Source: Trichosphaerium sp. ATCC 40318
Taxonomy: Eukaryota > Discosea > Flabellinia > Trichosidae
DNA length: 64,000 bases
Assembly: GCA_038496445.1 (NCBI GenBank)
Contig: JALMLS010000596.1
Span: forward strand, 124,001 to 188,000
Direction of reading: 5' to 3'
Made by a program: the position numbers and the translations under genes. Of this stretch, positions 22,798 through 33,539 are shown piece after piece. The first letter of the stretch is position 1; each line of letters begins with the position of its first letter. The notes under the pieces were generated by a model. That model did no database searches. It was not told the DNA's origin and saw only the letters and a program-made list of their open reading frames with translations.

Positions 22798-23106
22798 TAT
22801 ATGGAATGCACCATCAAGTGCTATTATGCCGTCATCAGTTACTGAAGTGCTATCAAGGTAAATAGTATGAACACCAGCAAGTGCTTTAACCCCTTTGTCA
22901 GTTACTGAAGTATTATTGAGGTGAATAATATGAGCTCCAGCGAGTGCTTTAACCCCTTCATCAGTTACTGCAGTATAGCTAAGGTGAATAGTATGAGCTC
23001 CTCTGAGTGCTTTGACTCCTTCGTCAGTTACTGAAGTGTGAGTAAGGTAAATAGTATGAGCACCAGCAAGTGCCTTGACACCTTCATCTGTTACTTTGGC
23101 ATACTT
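22798..23106 (-). pseudogene. Leucine-rich-repeat-like fragment (five 22-residue units)
   Basis: On the minus strand, five tandem units of about 66 nt encode VTDEGVKALAGAHTIYL-type repeats: KVTDEGVKALAGAHTIYL, SVTDEGVKALRGAHTIHL, AVTDEGVKALAGAHIIHL, SVTDKGVKALAGVHTIYL and SVTDDGIIALDGAFHIG. This is the consensus of a short leucine-rich-repeat class known from protists. The frame is open over the repeats but I find no start, signal or continuation beyond a possible TAA near 22790. It may be an exon of a gene I could not assemble, or a captured fragment. Confidence 0.5.
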
Positions 23107-23300
23107 GAGGCTGTATGAACTGTTATACGTTTTAGTGGAAATTTTATGTGGATGTAGACATAGCCACCATGCAAATTATGTTATACCGAAGTATGACTGG
23201 TCTGTGAGGGTACAAAGTAGGATTTAGCTGGAAACTGTTTACTATCATGCAGCTTAGGATTTACACTTAAGGCATGTACAGCCTGACAATCTGTTCTAAA

Positions 23301-25292
23301 AAGAGAGAAATAGACAAAGGGTAAATACTAGGCTAACAAAAAACGAACATAGTGTGAAGGGGGCTTTATTAAAGCACTTTAGTAACATATGTATTTAGCT
23401 ACATGCACTACAATCGCCGTTGAGAGGTAGAACAACACTTGCAGTAGTAAGAGGGTGGATAGCAGCATCGCCTTTCCAACAGAAATGAAAAGAGTTAAAG
23501 ATTTGTACTTCAGAGAACTCCCAGCCATCGTTAGCGAATATTTTCATCTCAACACCTTGAAGTGCCTTGTCGGTATTCTTTGCAGGTGCGGCCATATAGA
23601 ATACATCTACAGCACCTGATTGGAACTCGTTGAGTCGGGGATCATCAAGGGCAGCGCTGTAAGGAGAATAGGTTCCGTCAGTGTAAGCATATCGGTACTT
23701 AATTGGTGCATTTGGTCTAAAATTTTCGAGCTGTTTTTATGGTAGATACCATGGATTTGTGGCTAGTAACTTTCTCATATGTATCTCCAGATGCTTGACT
23801 ATAAGTGTTTGATACAGCTGGTCATGTAGAATAGGTTGCATATACTTCCGAAGTAGGATGTGTAGTAATTACAGCGGTTGTCTGCATTACATAGTTGTTC
23901 ACATTGAGCTTTTGTAACTGAAGTATCTCTAGGGAAGGAACAGTCTCCAGGGCCGCCAACCCAATGGCAGTTTGTTACCGTTGATCCGGGCACAGAGCCA
24001 TCACAGTACACAAATTGTCCAGCGTGCATGTCTTTACGACAGCCAGAACAAGTGTTGTGAGCGTTGAGAGTAATGGCTTTGTAGTTGAAGGCTAGTGCCA
24101 ATGAAAAACAGAGACAGAGTAGAATCGATGAATAGTTCATGAGTGGAGGGGCTTGTACGCAAACTAGAACTGATGTTTGTTGTTTGAAGGTTATTGGTAA
24201 ATGATCAACAATGTTGGCTTAAAAGCACGTGTGCACGAAAAAAAAAGTGAAGCGAAAAAAAAAACAATGTTCTGTACTGAAAAAAAGACTAGAATTTCTT
24301 ATTTATGAAAAACAGCCGAATCGGGCCTTTAAACGAAAGTTAAAAAAAACTTATGTGCACACACAAAAAAGTCTGTAGGCAATGTGATAAGTTTTGCTAA
24401 AATAATACAATATTGCTCCTTTATTTAAATATGAAAAACGTGGATGAGTTTTGGGTTGTTTTGGTGTGTTTTACTTCCATTCCACATGTGTTCAGTGAAT
24501 TACTGATTTTGAAATAATTTCGCTCCTTCTACGACCCGAAAAGCTCACTTCTATGAACGACATCTGTTTAGCTATTAAAACAAAGTCTCAAAACCGAAAA
24601 AAAACAAGCTACAATAAAAGTCAGTACTCCATACTTTAGTTTGTAGAACCCACCTCAGTCCAAGTCCAAGTGCACTAAATATTACACTTGTAGGATTGCA
24701 GTATTTATAACAAGGCTCTCATTCGCGTCATCGCTGTCAATCCCACAGCAACAGCATTTAGTCTCAACAAATCTCTTTCCAAAGACTTTTCTGCTCCTGT
24801 TAAATGGATGCCCTGGTTTATAACAAGTCCCAGTGTTCAAGTTACAGTGCACTATTTGTATTCGTATATTCATACTGCCTGACATTGCTCTCCTGTAAGA
24901 ACGATGTTTTGTTCGCAGCATCACAAGTTGCAGTATGAAGTTTTCAAAAGAAATACTTTTCCCATACTCTTGAGATAAACCACTGTAGTTGTATAGTTGC
25001 TATACCGCAAAAAAAAACAATGAAGCAGTGATTAAAACATGTGATTCAGAAATAGTGTGCTTGCTAAACAACACAGTCATACTTGATAGGCACTTCAAAT
25101 TTTCAACCCATCATAAACTGTTGTATGTTCCAGTCTTCACATCATTCTTCATTGCTAATACCCACTACAGCGGGTGCATGTCGCTTTGGTAGGTAATAGG
25201 GTTACATTCTACCGCAGTAATAGGAATCACAAAAAGTTTAGTTAAACCATCTGTGCAACATTTTTTGATGTAGCAACTCACATGTAACTTGA
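23301..25292. repeat. Right arm of the large inverted repeat
   Basis: Reverse-complement match of 20097-22072. The inner edge is GAGAGAAATAGACAAAGGGT at about 23305. The outer part includes GCGGGTGCATGTCGCTTTGG (about 25160) and runs to GTTGCTACATC-like sequence near 25290. Unique blocks replace the matching region around 24200-24950. Confidence 0.75.
23395..24140 (-). pseudogene. Broken copy of the secreted PAN-like gene
   Basis: The first 110 residues match the intact gene at 21226 almost exactly, including the signal peptide. An extra base near 23812 (CTGTATCAAACAC versus CTGTTCAAACAC) then shifts the frame and gives an early stop. A following stretch (23715-23780) has diverged and contains an in-frame stop. 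The last 66 codons (ALQGVEMKIFANDGWEFSEV ... GDCSACS) remain readable in the original frame. It is therefore a decaying duplicate. Confidence 0.75.
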
Positions 25293-25450
25293 TTCTTTTA
25301 TCTCCTACTACTACTGACTATTTGTTAATATCAGCACCTAGTTCTAAAGATATTGCTTTCGAATAAGTTTTGTGGTCACGTGCACATTTATGATCGGAAC
25401 AACTGAATATTGAATGAGCAGAATATGCTAACAAGCTTTATTTTTTTATT

Positions 25451-26972
25451 TTAGTCTCTACTATCAATGTATGTTTTCAAAGCTACATTCTTTTGAAAGA
25501 CATTATAAAAACGTTTTAATCCTTTAAAAGGAGAAAGTAATTCCGGATTTTGAGATAGTTGAATATGACTATCAAGAACATCCCAGACACCAATATCAGC
25601 AAGAGATAACTATAATTACACCCGTTAGTGTACGAGGAAATAACCAATTTACAATATGATAGTGATACTTATTTAACATACCTTTTCACCGACAAAGTGG
25701 TTAAATGGAGGGTTCTTACGGAGAAGGTTCTAGGAAGCCAAAAAGTTAAAAAAAAAGAAAAGAAAAAAAAAAGTCTGTTTTTTACAGTCAGCACGCAAAC
25801 TCATTCCTATTAAAGTTGTGCGCAAGAGCATAAATAGGATTTATATCGCATATATTCGTTGTACAGAGCAATCATAACGAATATATTTGGTAACCTCAAA
25901 AAAGAGTTTCTTCTTGACAACATACCTCTAAAAATCCAAGCCATTTTGGTGCTACATTGTTAAAGTAATCATCTTTTTCTTCTTCCTACTTAATGTAAGA
26001 ACATGAAAACACGTAACTGAGGCGGTAAAATTAAGCACCCATTTGCCACCGTATTTGACTCTACCAAGCTTTGATGAAAAGTCTTGAGCACCTTCATAAA
26101 CCATATCAATCTACATGTTGACTGTTAGTTCTTTAGTGATGGAACACAGCTACAGTAGCATGTTGCTCTTGCGTATTAGTATACCATTAAAGCATCTTCA
26201 TGTGTTTCTCCATATAACCTCGCAGATCGTGCGATATGACGTACAATAGCACCACTTTAAAAACAATCAATCAACGAACTTTTTGTTGAAAAAAAAAAAA
26301 GTGGATGATGTCCTTACCTTTGTACATAGTGCTTGCCATCAATTTCTATTTGTGGCATTTGGCTGAACGCAAACATATCAGTGTCTATCATTAAACTTAG
26401 AATAAACCCAAAATTCGATGTCGTAAATCAAAAAACAAACGAAACGACACGTGTCGTTTAATAAAAAAAATCAGAGTTCATTATACTTTCATGAACTACC
26501 ACAACATCTTTAGGTTGCCTGTAGTCGCTTTTGAATAGTTTTTAAGATGACAGCAAGTAAGTGACGTGTCAGCCCATCATACCTTTTTTCATCTCCTCCC
26601 AACCTTCTGAAATACGCTCATCTGTGAACTTGACGCCTAGCAACAATGTTTAGACGTGTCGTTTCAAAAAAAAAGCATTCAAAAAAACGGTATTTTACCT
26701 GCAGCGTGAAGGATCAACCTTATCTTCTCTCCCCTTCCTCTAATATCGAAATAGCGTAATTTTATCTTACTTTCGTCAACTATAACGTATTTAAAGCCGT
26801 TGTACCTCTGAACCAAGATCAAAAGGTTTCATATACCTTCAAAGAGCGTAAGCAAGCGATATAAGCAATGGGTATCTATTTTAACTCACGTATTGTCTAC
26901 TAACACCAAATCATTTTCGCAATAGCAAGAGGCGAATACACACAATGCCACTACCACGTACAAACTATTCAT
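25451..26972 (-). CDS. Glutathione S-transferase-like protein with signal peptide
   Basis: Starts MNSLYVVVALCVFASCYC, a signal peptide that ordinary cytosolic GSTs lack. The spliced exons then give a sigma-class-type thioredoxin fold: KLRYFDIRGRGEKIRLILHA (the Tyr-containing N-terminal motif), then WEEMKK, MPQIEIDGKHYVQSGAIVRH (cis-Pro and SxxI glutathione-site motif) and RLYG. The helical C-terminal domain reads NVAPKWLGFLE, NHFVGEK, SLADIGVWDVLDSH and FYNVFQKNVALKTYIDSRD, with the TAA stop at the complement of 25451-25453. At least seven short introns. Family role: conjugation or isomerisation using glutathione; secretion or ER targeting is inferred from the leader. Confidence 0.65.
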
Positions 26973-27188
26973 CACGTCTAAAGTTTACACTGTGAAAAAC
27001 TTTTCGGGTGACTTAGAGTAGCTGTTAAGGCAGCTTTTAGAGCGTTTAGTTTGCCCTTGTAGTGGAAACTTAGTTGAAGCAGATGACAAAAGAAACTCTT
27101 GATCGATAAAGACAGCGCCTCTGTTACAAAACAGAGTACGAATGAAACAATTATTTGACAAAGACATTCTTGTGTTGGCAACCTTTTT

Positions 27189-29946
27189 TCAACTGACATT
27201 ACTTTTTTTTATTAAAATGTCTGATGCCGCATCTCCTGGTGTTTGCACGTGTACACTTGTCCATCCTTTCCTCTTAAAATCCTTTGTAGCAAACCTAATA
27301 TTTTTTAAGCGATGTAATAGATACTACAGTATAGTTGACGTACAAGTGAAGCAAGCGACCTCGTTTATTATCTGGATTATATCCAGAATGAACCAATAAA
27401 GTTTCAATAACTTCATAGACTGAGTCAGGCTTTATCCTATTTCCGTCTTCTCTATAGCCTTTAATAAAGTCGAACAAGACATCTGGGCTACGCTGATGTC
27501 TGATTTCAGGACCAGGTTTGCCCTAGTAAAGGAGTCAGCAAGGTGGCATTTGACTGATTGTAAAAAAGTAATTACCTTTTTCAAAATCAACATTGTAAGC
27601 TTTGACTTGTTATAAAACTGGTAAGGGCGCTTTTCGAACCGATTATTGGCTGTTAATAATACCCAGCATAGATTTTCTACATAGTCAAAGGACCAAGCAG
27701 AACATATTTTTAGGATCTATTTCAAATAAGTCAGAAATTAACTTACAACAAATACACATCTAAATAAATGACGACATACCAATGGTAAGTATTCTTTTTC
27801 TATCCATACAAACAGATATCCTGTTTTTATTAATTTATTTGTTATTTTTAAGCTTCTCTATAAAGTTGATGTTAGTGGAAATACAAACAAAGTTTTTTTT
27901 TGAAATTTTTGTAGGTACCAAAATGCTCTCAAAGTTTGAATGTTTGTACGGTGGGTCAATCAAAACTACGAACATTTAGCACTGACAATACGCAATATAA
28001 TTACCTCCATCAAAATCTAATAGTGTTTCCCAAGGAATACTTTGCGCTGACGGAACACTGTAATACTCAAAAGTGTCCTAGAAATTGTTGAGTAAGAAAC
28101 GATGCTATAGTTAAAAAACTTCTTAACATACCTTCTCAACATCCTGATGCTCCGACCAAGCTTCTATAGTCTTACCCCAAGATTTTGGTAAAGGTTTTTT
28201 TATATTTTGCACCTGGTGTATTGGTACCAAATGGCTCAAACGCTCCTTAATCTCCAATTAAAAAAACGCCAACGGAAAAAAAGAGATAAATACCTGACTC
28301 CAAATTTGTCTTGGTTTTACTCCTTTAATAAAATAGCTTAGATCTTTTTGGTTGTCTATCGAAGACGAAGGTTTTTTCTTGTCTCCACTGTTACGCTTTT
28401 GTTTCTTCTTTTTATTCCTGATCAAATATTTAACATTCTTTGTTGCGCCGGTTACTCCAAAAGCTTCTAATGTATTTGGCTTTACACTACTTTTTTTTGA
28501 TCCCCCAGCTTGCTCAGAAGAGGTCTAAGTAATATATTAGACTACGCTTGATTTAGTTCATCATAAAATTTTAAACATACTGATGTACGACGTCTTTGTT
28601 GTTTATCAACTTTGTGAGTACACTTTGTATTAATATCAAAGTATTTTTGTACCCATGACACAACACACTCTTCAAGCTCAATGCCTTCCTTACTCTCCCA
28701 TACTGGAGCTAAACAAGCTTCGTCTATAGTCTACGGCGTATAAGCACATCAAAAAAAAAACGCAATCGAACCTTATCATTTACGACTGAAGAAGGCTCTT
28801 CCGCTAACACTTTGCTTAGCGTGTCACTATCATGTGAGGTATGTGGCAGTGCTCCAACGGATATTAGTTTTTTATAGTACGCATTGCATGTATAGCCAAG
28901 TCTATTGGGCAAGCTCTTGCTGAACAATCCCCAATTTTTTCCAACCTTTCTTTGTTGTTAGTAAATAAAATAATAATAAAAAATAAGAAAATAAACGGAA
29001 TGGTGACACGCAATGTGTCACTTTAAAATGTCTTATATTTTTCTTTGTACCTGTCTGCCGTTTCTTCTCCAACGTATATACGTCTTTAGAAATGCTTTGT
29101 GTTCGTCAAAATTAAATTGTCCTTTAGCTTGAGAAACACCAATATCTGTCAATCTAAAATAAAATTGATTCGGGTTGTCATGACGCTTTGTCCAAGAAGC
29201 AATCTTGGGCTTCTTCCATTGTTTTATTGAATCTTCCTCCCATGAATTTAATAATGTAGGAGACACTTTCTTCTTCATAAAAGTCTTCTGAGCTGTCTAA
29301 AAACGCTGTTAATAAATAACCTTTCAAAAACAAAAAAAGCGTTGAAAAAAAAAATGTCTGCACTGAATGTACCTTCCACGTTGCCATTATAAAATCATCT
29401 TCGCAAGACTTTGAACAAACCGAAATACTTCTACGCCTTGGTGATGCTAGTTTAGCTTTTGGTGAACGTAGACCTTTGGCGGGTTTTTGAAGTGGTTTTC
29501 GAGGACTTGGCGCCTTTTATCAAGTAAAAACGATTGTAAACAACAGTAATAGCTACCTCGAAGTCATCCGCCGAGTCAGAAGAAAGCGGTTCTGGTAAAC
29601 GCATGTCAGTATGTAAACTAGGTTTGTTTTTCTTCTTCTTTGGCGTCGATACGTTTTTGGGCGTTCTTGGAGGCGTTTTCTTCGTATTTGTACTTTTGGA
29701 ACAGTTTTGTAGATTACCGCTCTTTTTAAGCTGTGTACTGGCTTTACGCTTCTTTGGTGTAAAAAACGCTTTTATATTCTTTTGAGCGAACGCCTTCGTT
29801 TTTACTGGTTTGTGCTCGACTTTATCGCTTACACGCTGTCTTGTAGGCAATTTTCGTTTCTTTGAAGGCCTCTGGCTTGTTTCAGTGCCAGTAGAGTATT
29901 TCATACGCTCAACTGGTCGCTTGGTTAAGCTCCTTTTGCGTTTCAT
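27189..29946 (-). CDS. Nuclear MT-A70 adenine methyltransferase with PIP box and SANT-like region
   Basis: A multi-exon gene starting MKRKRSLTKRPVERMKYSTG. The N-terminus is very basic with several nuclear-localisation-like runs and a textbook PCNA-interacting motif, QKNIKAFF (residues 55-62). A middle segment, FNFDEHKAFLKTYIRWRRNG followed by NWGLFSKSLPNRLGYTCNAY, resembles SANT/Myb-like chromatin domains. The C-terminal exons show MT-A70 features: FVVLIDPPYKHSNFESIL (catalytic DPPW variant, here DPPY), WVLLTANNRF, YNKSKLTMLILKK, IKPDSVYEVIETLL, RLLHLFATKDFKRKGWTSVH. The stop is the complement of 27189-27191. Family members transfer methyl from SAM to N6 of adenine in RNA or DNA. The PIP box suggests action on replicating DNA, which is inference. 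One gene is favoured because the frame runs on across introns. Confidence 0.65.
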
Positions 29947-30113
29947 AGCTCTACTGTAATTGGTGCAAGTTTCACGAAAAATTATGTACTACAGTTGTAT
30001 AAACATTTGGTTTCTTCTTCGTACAAAGCAGTGCGAAGCGACACTTTAGACAAATTCTGACTAAAAATAAACTTAGTTGCGTAAAGTCTCAGTCGCTATT
30101 TCAGCTAACACCA
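29947..30113. promoter_or_regulatory. Shared divergent promoter of the MT-A70 and PTH2 genes
   Basis: Only about 167 bp separate the two opposite ATGs, so both promoters must lie here or in the first exons. No TATA-like block like that of the PARG array is seen. Confidence 0.45.
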
Positions 30114-31345
30114 ATGGAACCCACACAGAACAAAGACAATGACGTAAGTATTTGTAAGGCTTATAGTTTGGACCTAATGGCGTTAAAGACTCCTACGACC
30201 ATAAACGACGCCGAACTAGCCTCCGCATTACTGGCATCACTAAAGATGGATAAAAAGGCACCTGTAGAGTTTAGAGCAGACACAAAGCTTCTCGCCACGT
30301 TGTGTGTAAGTCTACAACGCCTACACCATTCTATATATTAAACAAACGCGTACAGGATATTGGTTTTAGCAAACATAAGGCAACACGAGGCCTCTTTTAT
30401 ACAGGGAACTCCAGCGTAGAGACCGCAGCGAATTGGTTAGCTAAACGTTTTTTTTTTTATTTATACGTATTACGTTATTCACACTAGTACAGGATCGTAG
30501 AGCATGAGAATGATCCTCTAGTAAACGAACCGCTAACTGAAGACGAAATTAGAAAACATACCTCTAGACTGTCTAACAGCATGTACGCGCGCAACCATGC
30601 TAACTGTATTATATCATCGGGTTTTTGTTGAGATTTACGACAAAATCCTGTTGTACTGAATCAACACGATGACAGTTCTTTATCTTTGTCGTTAAGTAAC
30701 GTTATAGATTCTCTCAAAACTTCTCTGACGTTTACGGCTTCTCTCCTGATGCCAGCCCTTACAAGATGGTTCTTTGTGTGCGAGGAGACTTGAAAATGAG
30801 CGTAGGAAAGATTGGGGCACAATGTGCTCACACAGCTTTGAGTACGACCGCGTTTGATGTCACAAACAGCTAAAAAAGCACTTTTTTTTCTACGGCGCTT
30901 TTGTGGGTTATGGACGCTATCTTAGTGATTTATTAGGTGTTTACAAGCGAATGAGCGCTAACTGCCCTACCATACTTCGAAGTTGGGAGCGTGCTGGCTC
31001 TAAAAAAGTAGTGCTACGCGTAGAAAACGATGTTGAGATGGATAAACTTGAAAGGAATGCAGTACAACTAAGTTTACCTGTTGCAACTACAAGAGATGCT
31101 GGACGAACTGGTAAGTTATCAATCAATGTCTAGAATACATAATAACAATGACTATTAGAAGTACCAAGTGGTACTAGAACTGTTCTTGCAATTTGTGGTG
31201 CGTTGTTTAACCAGACGGATTTTGTTTTCCACTGCTTTCCAAAAAAAAACCCAAACAGTGTTTTTACAGTTTACGCCTATTTATGTTAATTGTAGGTCCA
31301 TCTGGTACTGTTGATAAGGTAACTGGTAAGTTAAGGCTTCTATGA
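30114..31345 (+). CDS. PTH2: UBA-domain peptidyl-tRNA hydrolase 2
   Basis: Six or so exons. The N-terminal part encodes an acidic leader (MEPTQNKDND, then TINDAELASALLASL) and a UBA domain: LCDIGFSKHKATRGLFYTGN then VETAANWIVEHENDP. The rest is a canonical Pth2 fold: YKMVLCVRGDLKMSVGKIGA, QCAHTAL, VYKRMSANCPTILRSWERAG, KKVVLRVENDVEMDKLE, RDAGRTEVPSGTRTVLAI and DKVTGKLRLL, with the TGA stop at 31343-31345. The enzyme frees peptides from tRNAs that left the ribosome early. UBA-Pth2 fusions are known and link the activity to ubiquitin. The region 30600-30770 between UBA and catalytic part is not firmly spliced. Confidence 0.8.
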
Positions 31346-31632
31346 TAAGATCTTTATGTTGTACATAAAAAACCAAATGAGTGAAATAATAAAAAAGCAA
31401 AGGAGGAGTTACAATTGGGGTTAACTACGATCTTGAAATATTTTTGTTTGTGGTAGTAGTTGAGATTTCGTTACAAATGCGTCACGTGTCATTGATCTTG
31501 CAATAAGCTCTTGTAACGGTTTCGCGTGTGCTATTCGTACCCTTCTTTCTTAGATGTATAGTTCTGCGATGACTACGAATAGATTTTGGATGCCAAACTT
31601 GATTAAATTCAGAATTACAAAACTAAAACCAA
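31346..31632. other. Intergenic between PTH2 and the CBS gene
   Basis: A+T-rich, contains one CACGTG at about 31485. It probably holds the PTH2 3' end and the promoter of the CBS gene. Confidence 0.5.
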
Positions 31633-33094
31633 ATGGAAGCTCTATACGCACAAAAAGCAACTACTTTGATCAGATCTGACCCAACTATAACTGTCACCGA
31701 AGGAACAGATATATCCGGTGCCATCAGTACATTATTCAAGTCTGGTACGCAATACTACGGTTATAAATGATATTGACGCGTTAATCAAGGAAAGCAGTCA
31801 TGCCCAGTTGTTGACAAGGATGGAAAACTCATCGGTAAGTGTTTAACCGATTATTGGAGAATTAACGACTGTAGGTCTCCTAGACGTAGTAGATGTAGCA
31901 GTACACATCGTAGAGTTGCTAGGAGGCGCAAAGAAAATGCTACAATGGCTTGTGGAAGTAAGAAAAATGTTTTTCGTTTGTTTGATAGCCTAACATTGAT
32001 AAAAGACTGGTCTCATGCCTGTGGAACACCAAGATCAATACGAAAAAATAGTTGGCACTGATCCAGAAGATAAAATTACAGATGAGGAAGTAGCCGAGCT
32101 TAGCGCACCTAATATCGATATGGCAGACCTTGTAGACGATCTAATAGGTACACAAGGGAGTTGCATCGACTTGTTGTAACACGCGAATAGATCGTTCCAA
32201 ACGGAATCACTCAGCTCCTATCAAGGAGGATACACTTATAAGAGAAGTGGTCAACCTTCTAAAAACTCACAGACGCGTTCCTGTTGGTACGGGCTAATTA
32301 GCCGACATTTATTTTTTCACTGAAGTCATTTTGACACATTTTGCGAAATGTCATTAATTTCTTTGGTTAGTGGACTTTCATGGGAAGCTGGTTAACTTGG
32401 TTACTCAGTCAGATATCATCACATTTTTAAAGTTTGATGATAGTCTTCTTGGAGCACATGGCCAGAAGACACTCAAAGAATTGGGTATCGCAGAACCAAA
32501 GACAGTTGTGTCGGTACTAGATACCGACCAAGCATTGGCTGCTTTCAAAAAGATTTCCAAAAATGTAAGTGTTGGCTTATTTGGCTCATTACTTAAGTCC
32601 TAATTCTGTTTTTGTAGAATGTAAGCGCTGTTGCAGTTGTCAATGCACAGGGTATCATTGTTGGCAATATATCAGCCACAGATGTTAGAGTACGACATTT
32701 TTTTCTAGTCACGTAAAGAAAAGTACTAACACGTCTACGCAGCTCATTGATGGCTCAGGAGACCTTATTAGCCGTATGTTCTTAAAAGCTAGCGAGTTCC
32801 TTACGCGCATGCAGGCTGAGCACGTAGTACGCAAATCTTTTTTGAAACTTTCTTTATTCAGTCTTTCTAACGTGTCTCAATAGATACCTCCAAAGCCTTT
32901 AACTGTAATGCCAACATCAACTCTAAACGACGCATTACGATTAATGGTACGCGCATTACATACTATAAAGCACGCTCTAATTAATATCTAAGGTAACACA
33001 CAAAGTGCACCGTGTTTACGTGGTTTCTGATAAGACAAAACAAGTCCCTGTTGGTGTTGTTTCTATGACAGATATCTTGAGTATTCTAAACTGA
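31633..33094 (+). CDS. CBS-domain protein (AMPK-gamma-like)
   Basis: Starts MEALYAQKATTLIRSDPTIT and ends with VVSMTDILSILN, TGA at 33092-33094. About ten short exons encode CBS repeats: ISGAISTLFKSG, SCPVVDKDGKLIGLLDVVDV, VNLLKTHRRVPVV-type, VTQSDIITFLK, QALAAFKKISKNNVSAVAVV and TLNDALRLMVTHKVHRVYVV. This gives two Bateman modules as in AMPK gamma/SNF4, where they bind AMP, ADP or ATP. Some plain CBS proteins share the same layout. No AMPK beta or kinase gene is in the window, but the CBM48-PARG array carries an AMPK-beta-type glucan-binding domain. Nucleotide binding is inferred from family. Confidence 0.75.
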
Positions 33095-33124
33095 CACAAA
33101 CACATTTGTACCTATTGTGGTTGT

Positions 33125-33297
33125 TTAGTCACTTGTTCTTGTAAAACAAACACGTGAACTTGTTAATAAAAAAAAAGTCAAATTGTAAAAAAAAGCGCCA
33201 GATATTTTTCAAGATCAGGCTCCTGACCTCGTTTTAGTAGTTTCATATCTAATGCTTGCATACGCCCTTGGCGAACATTTGATGTGTATTCCGCCAT
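33125..33297 (-). CDS. Possible small protein antisense to the CBS 3' flank
   Basis: A 57-residue frame MAEYTSNVRQGRMQALDMKL ... LEKYLAL with a helix-like charged N-terminus. The pattern is faintly like ENY2/Sus1 family starts, but the conserved rest of that family is not found and the C-terminal half looks non-coding. It could be the first exon of a lost gene. Confidence 0.2.
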
Positions 33298-33539
33298 TAC
33301 GTGACTGATATCTGATCTCCGTATTTGGAAAACGCAAATATGATCAATTTGCGCTACAAATGGGCGTTTGAGGTGGGTCCTTTAGCTCAGATTTGAAACT
33401 GGTTGAATTTTCTTGTTGCTGTTTCCTTTTATCTAAATACGAGGTTCAACCATTAGGCGCCACGACGCGCTAATTAGAGGTATTGGGAATCCAAAGCAAG
33501 TAAATAATCGCCTGAATAGTACAAAGGCGCTAGTACAGA

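Noticed and set aside
22800-23100. CRISPR-like array suggested by regular 66-nt repeats
   Set aside because: The repeats are in-frame coding units without unique spacers, and the DNA is clearly eukaryotic.
30941-31126. Minus-strand frame within PTH2
   Set aside because: Opposite strand of conserved PTH2 exons.
33125-33297. ENY2/Sus1 homologue
   Set aside because: Only the first helix is vaguely similar; the conserved second half is missing.
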